Of a stretch of DNA of 64,000 nucleotides, positions 1 through 10,784 are shown in pieces. The stretch is taken from the NCBI RefSeq assembly GCF_026151205.1, contig NC_087078.1, forward strand, positions 3,252,175 to 3,316,174, read 5' to 3'. Position 1 is the stretch's first letter; every line of letters starts with the position of its first letter. This stretch comes from Bolinopsis microptera. Its lineage: Eukaryota; Ctenophora; Tentaculata; Lobata; Bolinopsidae. The position numbers and the translations under genes are program-made. The notes beneath the pieces are model-generated. The model was given only the letters and a program-made list of their open reading frames with translations, was not told the origin of the DNA and searched no databases.

Positions 1-42
1 CATTTTTCCTTTAATTTCACCTCATCTTTTGCCTCATACCAG

Positions 43-3000
43 GTAACAGAGACGTATGGTGCTGGACGACAGCGTGCTCTGAGACAACACATTTATTATT
101 CCAACCAGACTGGATCTGAGGCTACTCGTATTATGGAGTTTGATGGCAGGTAACCACTTACTAGGCAATTACGGGGATCTGTTTTTAAAACCTTTTGTTG
201 AGCGTCCGTTTCGATCCGTTTAGTAGTAAAAGATATTATATATGATATTTAAATTTTGGAAAGCTTTGAACTTTCCAAAAAGTTAATAAACCCCTTCTTA
301 CAAAATAGTGGTTTTCGAATGAACTCCTTGCTTTTTATGTTTATCTATATATATTGAGCAATGTTAACATATGATGTCACTGAAAGTGTAACCATTTGAA
401 CTTATTTCAGTGCTCGTACAGACGGCTTGAAGGCAAGGGAAGAAACGCCGGCTAAGTTAACCGAGCATTACTGCGATAGGGACGACTGTCTTACTAAACG
501 ACTGGTCAATTACACGAAACGAGTTAAGAAGTTCGGACCCGCTGAGGGAAATGAGAAACCAGTAAATGTAAGTGCTTGTGAGTATTTATGTGTTACCGCC
601 AATAAAATTTGTTTGCGCGATTCTTCGGTCACAACAATAAAATTACTTCTCGTCGAGCGCGATGACAATATTATTGATAGAACTGCGCAAGAAACCAATT
701 TGTAACCTAGCAACCGTCGTTATGCGCACAAAATACCAGGTGGTCCTGAACTCCTAAAATATATCCTTTTTTGATCTAATTGCTAATTGCATACAGTCAA
801 CGTGCACACGAACAAAGGTAAGCGACTAGTATAAAGATACACATATATATAGATAGACAGCCGTCGAAAAAATAGCAAAGGGAGCACTGGGGTTTTCGTT
901 ATGACTCTATGATTAAGTTTTTGTCACAGTTTTGCCAAGTTTATGTCACAGTCTACCGATTTCAGCAAGTCACGGAGTTCTACAGCAGGGATCCCTCTAT
1001 TCCAGCTGACGATGATATCGCTGAACTTACTTTCTTGTTGAACGAAGAAAAGATATTCATTAAACACCATCTACAAGTAAGGAGACTCTTCAGTTTAAGT
1101 TGCATCAGCTCCAAAATCTAAGCTGCAAGTTGCTCACCTTTCTAAGCTAATTTTCGGACAATTTAGACTAAGATTTTCTTGACAGTTCTCTTAGTTATAA
1201 ACAGACCTGTACGTGAGTCTTAGGTAAACTTTTTCTCTCCAGGATCAGAGAATAATAGCCAGCACACACGAATACCTTAAACCACAACAATCAGAAGATA
1301 AGGGGCAGGTTCAGATAACCACAGACATGGTCTCTTCCTTCCAGGTATTTCCAGTTTATTTCAACAATTTGTCCCTTTACAATGTAATATTTGAAATGTA
1401 TGAATTGTATATTTTTTTCGCCTCTTTATTTCTGCTTCAGGTATTCAAACCACTATCCTTCTGCAATGAACAAGAAGTTACTGTTGGACACCCCTCCATA
1501 TATTCAGTTTATCCACGTCAAGATGTTTTCATTTTACTTTTTATTTTAACCGCTTTATGTCATCTTCAGGTAGAAAGAAGGGCTAAAAATCCCAAACTTA
1601 TGCACATATACCAAACGATAATGAGTTTGATTGAAAAGGAAGAGCGGTGTATCGAGAACGTCAGAATCAGCGAACAAGAGGTTTGTTAACGATAATTCCA
1701 ATGTGTCTCATTTCTCTGTTGTTTCATTAACAACATGATCAATAGGTATTGTGTACGCTAAAAACTAGCAAAATTAAAATCCATCGACTTCTTGGTTACT
1801 ACGCTTGCTAGATTTAATGTAATCTACAGGTACGAGATGTGCTGGAACAAAGGACACAAGAAGAGTTGACCACTGAACTGAGTGTGTCCATTTACGACAC
1901 AGCTAGAAACGACACCGCCAAGAAGAGGCGGGAAGAAATAGTGAGTCTAGTTTTTAGTATTACCCTCTTTTATTTTGTTTATTTCTTGGCTGTTTTCATC
2001 TGTTGCACTTTCAAATTCTTGACTCGAGAGTATTAAATTGAACAGGAGTGGATTTGAGTAACATAACTACGGAAACTGATGTTCGACTCTTAATTACAGC
2101 CTGCTACAGTTGCATGCATGATTACAGCTTATTTTTACATTCCAGTGCAGTCTTATACTTTTACATGCGTTGTTCAATATCAGCTCTCTGAATATATGTC
2201 GGCTTATTTTTGATATTCAAGCAGAGGCTCGTCGTGCGCTACAAGTGCTACTAGTGCTACTAGTGCTACTGAGGGTTTAGATAATGGAAAAGTTCAGTTT
2301 CGAGGATATTTTGGACGATGGAACTGAGTGGGTGAAGCAGATTCTTCAAATGGTTGAGACTCAAACTGTTGGAGAGGTTACGTCTAATTCGTTCACATCT
2401 CGTCCAGATATCACCAACAAAGTTTTGGCTGAGAAACTGACTTCCGCGTTGAATATCGTAAACATGCAAAACCAGTATACAAGACATTTGGAGAAGCAGA
2501 CTCAGCAACTAAAATCTGATGTGATAGTCAATCAGAGAACTGTTATTGACTTACAGAGGGAACTTGTCGCTGATCAAGAACAGCAACTCACCCATCTGAA
2601 GACAACAATCGTAGCATCAGTTGAGGACACAGTCAAAACAGAACTGGGATTGTATAGAGACGCTTTACAGAAGTCGAATAATCAAAGTGGCAATGTTATT
2701 AAAGAAGAAATCAAAAGTCGAAACCAGATGATATTTGGCCTAGCAGAAGAGACAGAACAGCAAGTCTTATTGGAACTATTTGTAAAGCCAAGCATTGTCG
2801 GTCTTGAAAACTGTGAGACGAAAAAGGTTCGACTTGTCTAATGTCTAGGTGTCCGTAACCATGGTAACTCATTGCTCAATCATCTTGCATCAGGTTTTGA
2901 GCAGAATTCTGTTCGATTCAGGATATCTTTATCTTTATCGGCCAGATTGTTCCACGGAGCAGTGAGAACTTGTAAATGAACTTAAATGGAGGAATACTGA

Positions 3001-4517
3001 CTCAGTATTACTGAGGAAGTTTTGGTCAGTTTTGTAGTGTTGACAAAACTGTTGATCGGTGTGTTTAGTTCAAATTACCGTTTGGTTCCATTACAAACTT
3101 CAAGCTTCTACGTTGTGCGGAGAAAAAATCATGTAGTTTATTTCAATGCACTCACAATACTGTTTATAGTATGTATTCTGATTTAGTAGATGTAACAGTG
3201 AAGATACATATCTGTGTAAACTGTAAAGCGCCGTCTCTCGATTTATCTCTTAATACAGGTTTAATGTAAATATAAATGTTATGTTAAAGTTGGGCCATTA
3301 AAACACTTTACCGTTTGCGGGAAATGTAACAAAATGTCTTCCAGGAGCGTAAGAAGCGAGATGATGAAGCCAGGCGCGAAGAGATGGAGTTAGACTACCT
3401 CGCTCCATTCCTGGCTAGAATAGGTAAGATCTGGCTATAATTGAGATTACTAGACCCACTAGATTATTTATTCCGTTACCTATTTTTTAATAGAGATAAT
3501 AGCAGTAAGTCTTTAAATGCTAAATACTTGAAATCGTGTAGTTGATCTGATCCCTTGTATCAGGTGATCCCGCTCAGATGACGGCAGAACTGGCCCAACA
3601 GCTCAAGGAAGACTGTTTAGAAGACCTCAAACAGAGACTGATCGACATGGCTAACCTCATTCAAGGCCGCTTTGAAAAGGTTGGTGAATCATCAAGAGTA
3701 TGTTTTCCAAAGAAGATCCGGACCAAATAAACTGAACAATCAATTATGATACTATCTTCTATCCCAAGGCCAAGAAGTATGCGATTATTTATGTATTTTG
3801 GTATGAGACATAAACATTTGTTGTCCAGGAAACACAGCAACTGCAGTGGAAACAGAACTGGTACCAGCAGAACCAGACAACGATGACTAAAGAGGAGGAG
3901 GAGGAATATGTCAGTTACTGCAGTGAAGCCATGTTCCGGATACATATCTTAGAAGAGCGACTTAACAGGTTTGATTCTATGTACAGTAAAACAGATTTAC
4001 CGCGCCCTGATTTACTGCAAACCCCGATTTACCCCGAGTATTTCCTTTCCCCCGAATTTTTCTTCAAACATTTTTTTCCGAAAATCTCGATTTTTTTCTG
4101 AAAAGTTTAATTTTTTGCCTGGTCGACGTTGTCTGTAGAAGTAGTATTTGCTTGTACTTGTACTTGTACTTGTACTTGTACTTGTACTTGTACTTGTACT
4201 TGTACTTGTACTTGTACTTGTACTTGTACTTGTACTTGTACTTGTACTTGTACTTGTACTTGTACTTGTACCTGTACTTGTACTTGTACTTGTACTTGTA
4301 TTTGTACTTGTACTTTTTGCCAACTTCAAATCAAATAAGCGAGGTTGCCTCAATTAAACTCGCCTAGAACACTACAGCGTATTACACCCTACACAAACTA
4401 TCGTGATAACTAACTCGCACATCAAACTTCAGGCACAAAGAGCTGGCCCCCCAAAAGTACGTGGCTCTGGAATCAAGACTCAGAGGTGACAACAGACTGG
4501 CGGAGTTTCTTAACTGA
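43..4517 (+). CDS. DRC7: Dynein regulatory complex subunit 7 (DRC7/CCDC135), C-terminal part, 10 exons
   Basis: DRC7 is a subunit of the nexin-dynein regulatory complex, which links outer doublets and tunes dynein in motile cilia and sperm flagella. Exons that keep one frame with GT-AG borders: 43-149, 411-567, 966-1076, 1243-1344, 1570-1680, 1830-1940, 3345-3423, 3564-3679, 3829-3968 and 4433-4517 (TGA). They give 372 residues. The gene enters from the left, so the start and the N-terminal transglutaminase-like region lie outside; the human protein is about 870 residues. Diagnostic blocks are KLTEHYCDRDD in exon 2, SIYDTARND in exon 6, LDYLAPFLARIG in exon 7, LKQRLIDMANLIQGRFEKE in exon 8 and SYCSEAMFRI in exon 9; the last third is charged and coiled-coil-like. 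Open frame at 1441-1569 is excluded, because joining 1344 to 1570 restores family alignment. Identification rests on recalled family sequence and is strong. The gene is convergent with the EF-hand gene. Confidence 0.9.
2284..2841 (+). pseudogene. Decayed LINE ORF1-like coiled-coil fragment inside a DRC7 intron
   Basis: A 185-codon ATG-initiated frame lies in the 1.4-kb DRC7 intron 1941-3344, in the same direction as the host. Residues 1-120 are polar and heptad-like, rich in Q/E/L (e.g. QNQYTRHLEKQTQQLKSDV). Then comes SRNQMIFGLAEETEQQ, which resembles the start of the RRM-like region of many LINE ORF1 proteins. The frame stops at 2841, but similar-looking coding sequence (NHGNSLLNHLASGFEQNS) continues in another frame to about 2985, suggesting a frameshift. 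No reverse transcriptase or zinc knuckles follow. It could instead be an alternative DRC7 exon, but nothing in DRC7 corresponds to it. The mobile-element origin is inferred from motif style only. Confidence 0.45.
4151..4314. repeat. (TTGTAC)n hexanucleotide microsatellite, about 27 units
   Basis: A nearly pure array of the 6-bp unit CTTGTA with two or three substitutions near its right end. It sits in the DRC7 intron 3969-4432. It is open in several frames on both strands, which produces spurious CT, LV, YL and ST dipeptide ORFs. Confidence 0.97.
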
Positions 4518-5323
4518 TGATAAACTCAGATTTGCACGGGACCTTCTGGTAACCGGGTTTCTGGAATATTCCCTAATTTTAGTGTCGTTTATTTCTCATT
4601 TTTTGAGGTTTCTGCTAGGAAACTCCCACTTTTGAAGCGAGGATAAACTGATATTATTCACAGTAAAACGACGATTTTATAGTTGAAATGAAATTTATTG
4701 TGTAAAAAGTGTACATACGGAGAAAATTGATTTATATGGTGATGATCAAGCTCTTTCATTTCTTCACGCTCAATTATCAAAATCAAATGAAGACAATATA
4801 TAAACTTGGTTAAATAGCTCCTTCATTTCTCGAGCAACTCGAAATTATCGAAAACTTGCATCTTGGGCAAATCGAAATCTTACAGTTGGTTAAAGAGATC
4901 AAATCACGCCCTTCTGCGTTCGTCGCAACGTAATTTCTTGAGATGATAGAGAAATGTTGAACACTGTCATTTTGTCGAGTCACACCTCTTATTAAAAAAC
5001 CTTATTTCTGGGACTCCGCAGGCAATCGTCCTCTTCATCCTCGTCTCAAGAATCTGATAATATCATGCGTCTGGCTATATTATGGGGTCTGTAACAGCTC
5101 CGTCATAAAAATAGATTAGATTTCTGACTAGAGTACCGACGATAATTCAATATAGCTTCATGATACAAGAATCAGTTCGATCGTCCAATGCAACAGATGC
5201 GGGAATCTTGAAATGGGTGTCTGATTCTTGCTATTATTGCTATATTGCTACATTCTTGCTATTATTGATCTCAATATTTGGGGGCACGTTTTCTGGTAAA
5301 CTTTAAGTTTGGTGTCTGTGATT
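4518..5323. other. Convergent 3' intergenic region between DRC7 and the EF-hand gene
   Basis: AT-rich, no coding signal seen. TTTATT at 4694-4699 is AATAAA on the minus strand and could be a distal poly(A) signal of the EF-hand gene. A short array of ATTCTTGCTATTATTGCTAT-like sequence lies near 5225-5262. No canonical AATAAA for DRC7 was found close behind its stop. Confidence 0.5.
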
Positions 5324-8300
5324 CTAGCTGTTAACGCCCTTGATGTACTGTATGAACTCATCTGCTGTTATAGTGCCGTCACCGTCCACGTCTATTTCCC
5401 TGAAATATGTGAAATTTGTGAGATATGTGAAATATGTGAATTAATTTCAGGAGACAATTGTGATTGATTTAAGTGGCCTATTTTTGATCAGAGATAGGTT
5501 TCAATGACAAAATAGTACGTTTAAACAATACGATTTAGATTTTAAGAAACTTAATTGTACATTGTAATGAGAATCTAAAGCCTGGTTGATTCTTCTATCA
5601 CCCGTAATATCTTCTATCACCGGTAATATTCAAACGCTAAAATCATATCTTATACTTGAGAGTAGTGACAGAGTACTGTTAATTGTAAAATTATCTCACT
5701 TAAAGAATTCCTCTGCTTCGTTGTCAGTAAATGCCTCCCCGTACGTAGTGAGTGCCCGTTTCAGCTGTTCCAACGACAAATACCCGTTACCTTCCTTGTC
5801 AAACACCTGTGTCAGGTAACCAAATTTAAAATTACAAAAATCTGAAATTTCAAAGTACAATTTATATATTACAGTTAACTTCAGTTTCGTCTCTTTTGTA
5901 GTTTATCAAAGTTTGCGCATGTAATTGTACCTAGTTCTCAGTTCTGCAACTAGAATATTGTAGCGAGAGTACTAGCCAGGTTTTTAACTTTTCGGACAAC
6001 AAAACAGGTTTATTCACACGGTTCCTTACAGCATACATATTATGCAATAAGCGAGAAAACTTTACTTTCGAGCATTTTCTTTACAAACGCATTTAAAAAA
6101 GGTGTGAAGTTTGTACCTGGAACAGGTTTTTTTTAAGTGGCACCTGAACTAACCAATCTAATCAGAGCCCCGTATCCTAGTCATGTGACTCAGTACTAAC
6201 CAATCAGAGCCCAGTATCCTAGTCATGTGACTCAGTACTAACCAATCAGAGCCCAGTATCCTAGTCATGTGACTCAGCACTAACCAATCAGAGCCCAGTA
6301 TCCTAGTCATGTGACTCAGTACTAACCAATCAGAGCCCAGTACCTAGTCATGTGACTCAGTACTAACCAATCAGAGCCCAGTATCCTAGTCATGTGACTC
6401 AGTACTAACCAATCAGAGCCCAGTATCCTAGTCATGGTGACTCAGTAACTAACCAAACAGAGCCAGTATCTAGTCATGTGACTCAGAACTAACCATCAGA
6501 GCCATTACCTAGTCCATGTGACTCAGTACTAACCAATCAGAGCCCAGTATCCTAGTCATGTGACTCAGTACTAACCTCAAAAGCATCCCTGATCTGATTC
6601 TCATCATTCGACATCCAGTCGCCTATAAGACTCAAAAACTCGTTAAAGTCGATTGTTCCGGTCGTGTTCAGGTCGAACTTTGATATCACTTGGAGAACCT
6701 CCTCCGTGCTGCATTCGTACCCCAGCTCTTCTAAAATCAGCTTCAGTTCCGAGCAGTCTGCGTAAAATTAATCAATAACAAATACAAAACTATCAATTTA
6801 TACTCTGCCGTCAGAGTAAAATACAAAATTAATCAATTCATAAAAATGTTCCTAATTTATAAGGATTTGCAACGAAATGAACATTTAACATTACACATAT
6901 TATATATTATATAATTATATGAACATTACATACATGTGCCATATTTAAATCATCAGATTGAAAAACGAAAAATCTCAAATTTTGATTCTGACCTATGGTG
7001 TTGTTACCGTCTTTGTCGTACATGTTGAAAATGTCTCTGAACATGTTCACCTGAAATAATATGCGGGTAGTACTAGTTAAGTCTCCGATTTGTGGGTTTT
7101 ACTTTTAGTTTTATCAATTTAATTAATTTTAGTGTGTTTTATTAATTTTAGTGTGTTTAGTTTCAACTTTCAGTGTGCGTTGTTAGTGTGATTAGTTGAA
7201 GTGTACGTGGTTTCTTTTGAAATTTAGTGTGATTAGGGTTGAATTTTAGTGTGTTTAGTTTTAGTTTGGTTTGGCTATAATGGTTAGTGTTAGTGATTTG
7301 TATTATATTGATAAAGTGAAGTTGCATTGTTATGAGCGGTAATTTTAGTTTCCTCAGATTTCAGCAAACCCAAGTCTCAGAACTAACCGCACGCACAGCA
7401 CACACACAAAGATAAGATAGAGAAAATGCAAAATTAAAGATCTTCAGCTCACTCCTGACAATTTGAACCTTTAATATTTAATTTCAAGTTGTGTTGCAAA
7501 GGTAATTACTGTACAGTATTAGTAGAGTGCAGTAGACCCGACATGTAGACTTCCCACACCTCCCCCACTTTCCTATCAACAGCTATAATGTTAAATGCAG
7601 CGATGAGGTCGTTCACGTTAAAAACATACCATGGTATTTCATATTTTCAACTACTGCAAGTTGCAAGTATTTTTGGGGAGTTTTCAACTTCCGAGAAATT
7701 GGAGGCGGGAAATCGGTGACCAAGTGTGATTTGTAATGAATTTCGGGAAAAGTTAATCTCATATTTCAAAACAAAAGCAAAATTATAAATTCCGTTACAT
7801 AACGATTGTACTGCCGTTTTCTCAGAAAAGGAAGTCAGTCCATACTTGCCATTTCGAGATATTGCGACTTTTGTGTTTTTGGTTTTTTCTCCGCTTCTTT
7901 TTTGCGTAAGATCGAAAGTAAACATGTTGAGTTATCAATAATTAGTCAAATTTTAATTTATCAGAAAAATTAAAGCGTTCAGCCTTCCATATACTTAAAA
8001 ATAACCACTTTTATGCCAAATATAAATTGATCTAATTTTTCATACTGGATGGACTTACTTCCTTTTCTGAGAAAACTGGGACTTACTTCCTTTTCTGAGA
8101 AAAAATATCTGTTCAATATTTTTCTGAGAAGGAAGTAAGTCCAAGCTTTTTACTAAATTTTTGGGGTTGGGATCTATGTATTTTATATTATATTGTCAAA
8201 TATAAACAATTAGGTAAATCTAAATTGCTCTATGTCATATAATAAATGTTTTTGAATAATAGTTTGCCCATACTTAGGCAAACTCGCCAATTTTGAAAGA

Positions 8301-9641
8301 TTTCAGTGCATAAAATGAACTTATCGATATTTTGATGAAAATAAACTTGATCTAAAAGATTTACCTAAACTAAACATTCTCTGCGATTATAACAGCTCAA
8401 TAACTGCTCATGTGTTCAAACTTCATGTTTTGTGACTAAAATCCGGCGTTTTTGAAAATTGACCACCAAATTTTTTTGAGGCCTAAATGAAAATTTTGAT
8501 CACTAACGTAAGTTTGAAATGTAATTATACATCGATTCTGAAAATTTCAAGCGAAAATATCGATCGGCAGTAAAGTTATTATCTTTTTTGGGGAATTGCT
8601 TTCTAAAATTCCGTTTTTAGCATGTTTTGATAGGAAGTAAGTTCAGCTACTTCTTCCTATCACAGATAATTTATCTCAGAAAGGGAAGTTAGTCCACGGA
8701 CTTACTTCCTTGTCTCAGAAAATTTTCAAGATTTTCTCAGAAAAGGAAGTAAGTCCGCGGACTTACGTCCTTCTCTCAGAAAATAATTGGCTAAAACCGA
8801 ACATATTATATTGTTTCTCAACTGGGACTTACTTCGTTGAGAATTGCATGCAACAACGTTTCCATACATTAATATGTAGCTCATGTTGTAGAGAATTTTC
8901 TTATGAAAATTTTGATACCAATTTTGCCATATTTCGAAAAATTGAACTTACTTCCTTTTCTGAGAAATCGGCAGTGTAGGTGACCGACCAAGGAACACCT
9001 GTGCCAAGTGTCAGGTCTTGGGAGTGGCCAGTCTTTTCCATAAGATAAGGTTTCACTTTTTTGAGTTAAGTTAAAGTTTTACATGTAATTACAATTCGGG
9101 TAAACCTCAAACTTTGGCGCGCAATTCCTCAGCAACGCAACACAACAACAACAACAATGGCGAACCTAGCAAGCTAGGATTAGGAACGAGGGGCCGATCT
9201 ACTTTTCTTTTGCGGTGCGGCCACGGTCCTTTCGGTACAGATTTCCCTGCAGTATAGTCGGGACGCAACCCCATGCATATACACTCGTGTTATTTTCGCA
9301 GCTCTAATGAAAGCCACTACCATTTACACCATGGTTTGGTGAGTGACGGCTGCCCTTCTGTAACGCAAGGTCAGATTTTTATGCAGTTTTTTCCTACTTG
9401 TTCATCTCCAGCATATTTATTTACATATTATGTTATAACTAGAAAAATTATTTTTACTCCTCCCCCTCTCCCTCTCCTCTGGTCTTAAGTGGTTCTGGTC
9501 TTTAATCTGCTAGTATTTTAGGTTTACCTCATCATCCCAGAACTCATCCTCTACGACCTCTAAGTCCTCTAAGTCCTCTAAGTCCTCTAAGTCCTCTAAG
9601 TCCTTGTGATGAGCATCGCCGAAACTCCCCTGACATTGCAT
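5324..9641 (-). CDS. Calmodulin-like four-EF-hand calcium-binding protein, 5 exons, 178 aa
   Basis: Exons in coding order: 9641-9528 (ATG at 9641-9639, in-frame TGA two codons upstream), 7050-6993, 6757-6576, 5806-5700 and 5399-5324 (TAG). Phases match throughout, 537 nt in all. Exon 1 encodes an acidic leader with five DLE repeats followed by EDEFWDDE. The rest has four EF-hands spaced as in calmodulin/troponin C: DKDGNNTIDCSE, DLNTTGTIDFNE, DKEGNGYLSLEQ and DVDGDGTITADE. Loop 3 ends in Q instead of the bidentate E, and loop 1 has N instead of G at position 6, so both may bind Ca2+ weakly; loop 4 is canonical. The linker around DWMSNDENQIRDAFEVF matches the calmodulin central helix. It is likely a cytosolic Ca2+ sensor; partners are unknown. 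Exon 1 is the least certain part, being 2.5 kb from exon 2, but its phase and open frame support it. Confidence 0.85.
6150..6576. repeat. 42-bp minisatellite, ten copies, intron 3 of the EF-hand gene
   Basis: The unit is about CTAACCAATCAGAGCCCAGT plus ATCCTAGTCATGTGACTCAGTA. TGACTCA begins at 6186, 6228, 6270, 6312, 6353, 6395, 6438, 6479, 6519 and 6561 (period 40-43). Each unit has an AP-1-type TGACTCA and most have CCAATCA. On the minus strand each unit carries GGTTAGTACTGAG, the same sequence as the real splice donor of the adjoining EF-hand exon at 6576/6575, so the array starts exactly at the donor. Confidence 0.95.
7120..7300. repeat. Degenerate TTTTAGTGTGTTTAGTT-type repeat
   Basis: Variants of TTTTAGTGTG(T/A)TTAGTT recur about seven times with irregular spacing in the first intron of the EF-hand gene. 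The + strand is T/G-rich. No coding content. Confidence 0.6.
7810..8975. mobile_element. Foldback/MITE-like element with TTCTCAGAAAAGGAAGTAAG repeats
   Basis: The left end ACTGCCGTTTTCTCAGAAAA and the right end TTTTCTGAGAAATCGGCAGT are inverted copies. The motif (GGACTTACTTCC + TTTTCTGAGAAA) recurs inside at about 8050, 8090, 8120, 8630-8700, 8740, 8757 and 8822 in both orientations, so the element is a ladder of subterminal inverted repeats. It lies in intron 1 of the EF-hand gene. No transposase frame is visible. A target duplication is not clear (TGT may flank both ends). Confidence 0.7.
9555..9603. repeat. In-frame 9-bp repeat CCTCTAAGT x5 (DLE x5 on the minus strand)
   Basis: Five identical 9-mers inside exon 1 of the EF-hand gene. 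Unit length is a multiple of three, so copy-number change would keep the frame and only vary the acidic leader. Confidence 0.9.
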
Positions 9642-10049
9642 TCCTCACAACATGCGAGCTGTCTACTGCTAATATTCTCACTCTATAACACGTGCTGACT
9701 GCTGTGGTCTAATAACCACCGGTCTTTAAAATAAGAAATGTAACAACACCACACGTCGAACAATAGCGAATGTTCCCTTTTGGTGTGAACATGGTGCCAT
9801 GTCTCCGCTCTGACACCTGACCGACACGTGACTGGTACATTATAATCGCATTATGTACTTGAAATGGGGCAGGGTGCATGCTTCCTTGAAAACATGACGT
9901 GATATCTGTAAAGTGTAATATAATTTGTAATATATGCGAGCGTACCAAGTGTCATTTTAATTAGAAGTTTTAGTCAGTGATTTATTATTGAAGCTTGTAA
10001 TTACAATATCTAATACTCCTATAAATACTTTAATTAATTGTTTGTCCCG

Positions 10050-10135
10050 TTATTCTTTTTCCTTCCTCTTTTCCTTGTCATCCCCTTTAGTTTTAAGATT
10101 CTTGCTATAAATGGCTACAGCTAACACTATTAATG
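10050..10135 (-). CDS. Possible terminal exon with a C-terminal membrane anchor and lysine-rich tail
   Basis: Read on the minus strand after an ACTTAG acceptor, the exon gives LIVLAVAIYSKNLKTKGDDK followed by EKRKEKE and a stop at 10052-10050. A perfect TACTAAC branch-point sequence lies at 10174-10168 and a pyrimidine-rich stretch precedes the acceptor. The frame stays open further upstream through HLPLVVWYLA, which would complete a transmembrane helix if translation passes through instead of being spliced. The product would be tail-anchored or type I with a short basic cytosolic tail. I do not recognise the family. The required entering phase (1) does not match the nearest upstream candidate exon (ends phase 0), so an intermediate exon is missing or this is a separate gene. 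Confidence 0.4.
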
Positions 10136-10784
10136 CTAAGTACCAAACAACAAGTGGGAGGTGGATCGTTAGTACTACCATTAAATCGATTTAACACCGC
10201 AATTCCAGTCGCAAGCCTGGGACCACTACTAGCATAGTCACAACATCTACAAAGCTGCCATATAGCCTGACTGACAATTTTCTCGACTGACTGACAATGT
10301 TTCTTCTTTTTCCCCATTTAGAATACAAAGATTAGTACATTTTAGCTTATGATTAATATTATATTTTTACCTATAGTTTACCTAGATTTTTATAATGAAC
10401 TGTTACCTATTCGGCATATCTAGTGTGACAACACGTTCTGGTAAGATAGACCGATATATTTTATTTTACTGGCCCCTTAAATGGTTTTGTGTGGAACGTG
10501 ACAGTTATGTGAGTTTAATTTCCTGTAAATAAGTAGATTTATAAGGTTTTGGGATAGCTCTATGTTTATATTATACGTTACCATCGTTACTATCGACGTG
10601 ATTGTGAGCGACTGCTAACCAGTAACCAGGCTTGGTTCGGGGTGATTTGAAAAAACGTTTGAAAATAATACGTTTGATAACATTGGGGGCTCCCCAACAT
10701 TAACTTTGAAAAGAACACGTTTGAAAATATGAAATAACACGTTTAAAAATATTATGTTTTACAATTATAACGTGTTTGATGTAC

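Noticed and set aside
1345-1569. Open frame continuing DRC7 between 1345 and 1569
   Set aside because: Open by chance. Joining 1344 to 1570 keeps the phase and restores the family alignment, while this stretch has no counterpart.
4129-4367. CT, LV, YL and ST dipeptide-repeat ORFs
   Set aside because: All are translations of the (TTGTAC)n microsatellite in a DRC7 intron.
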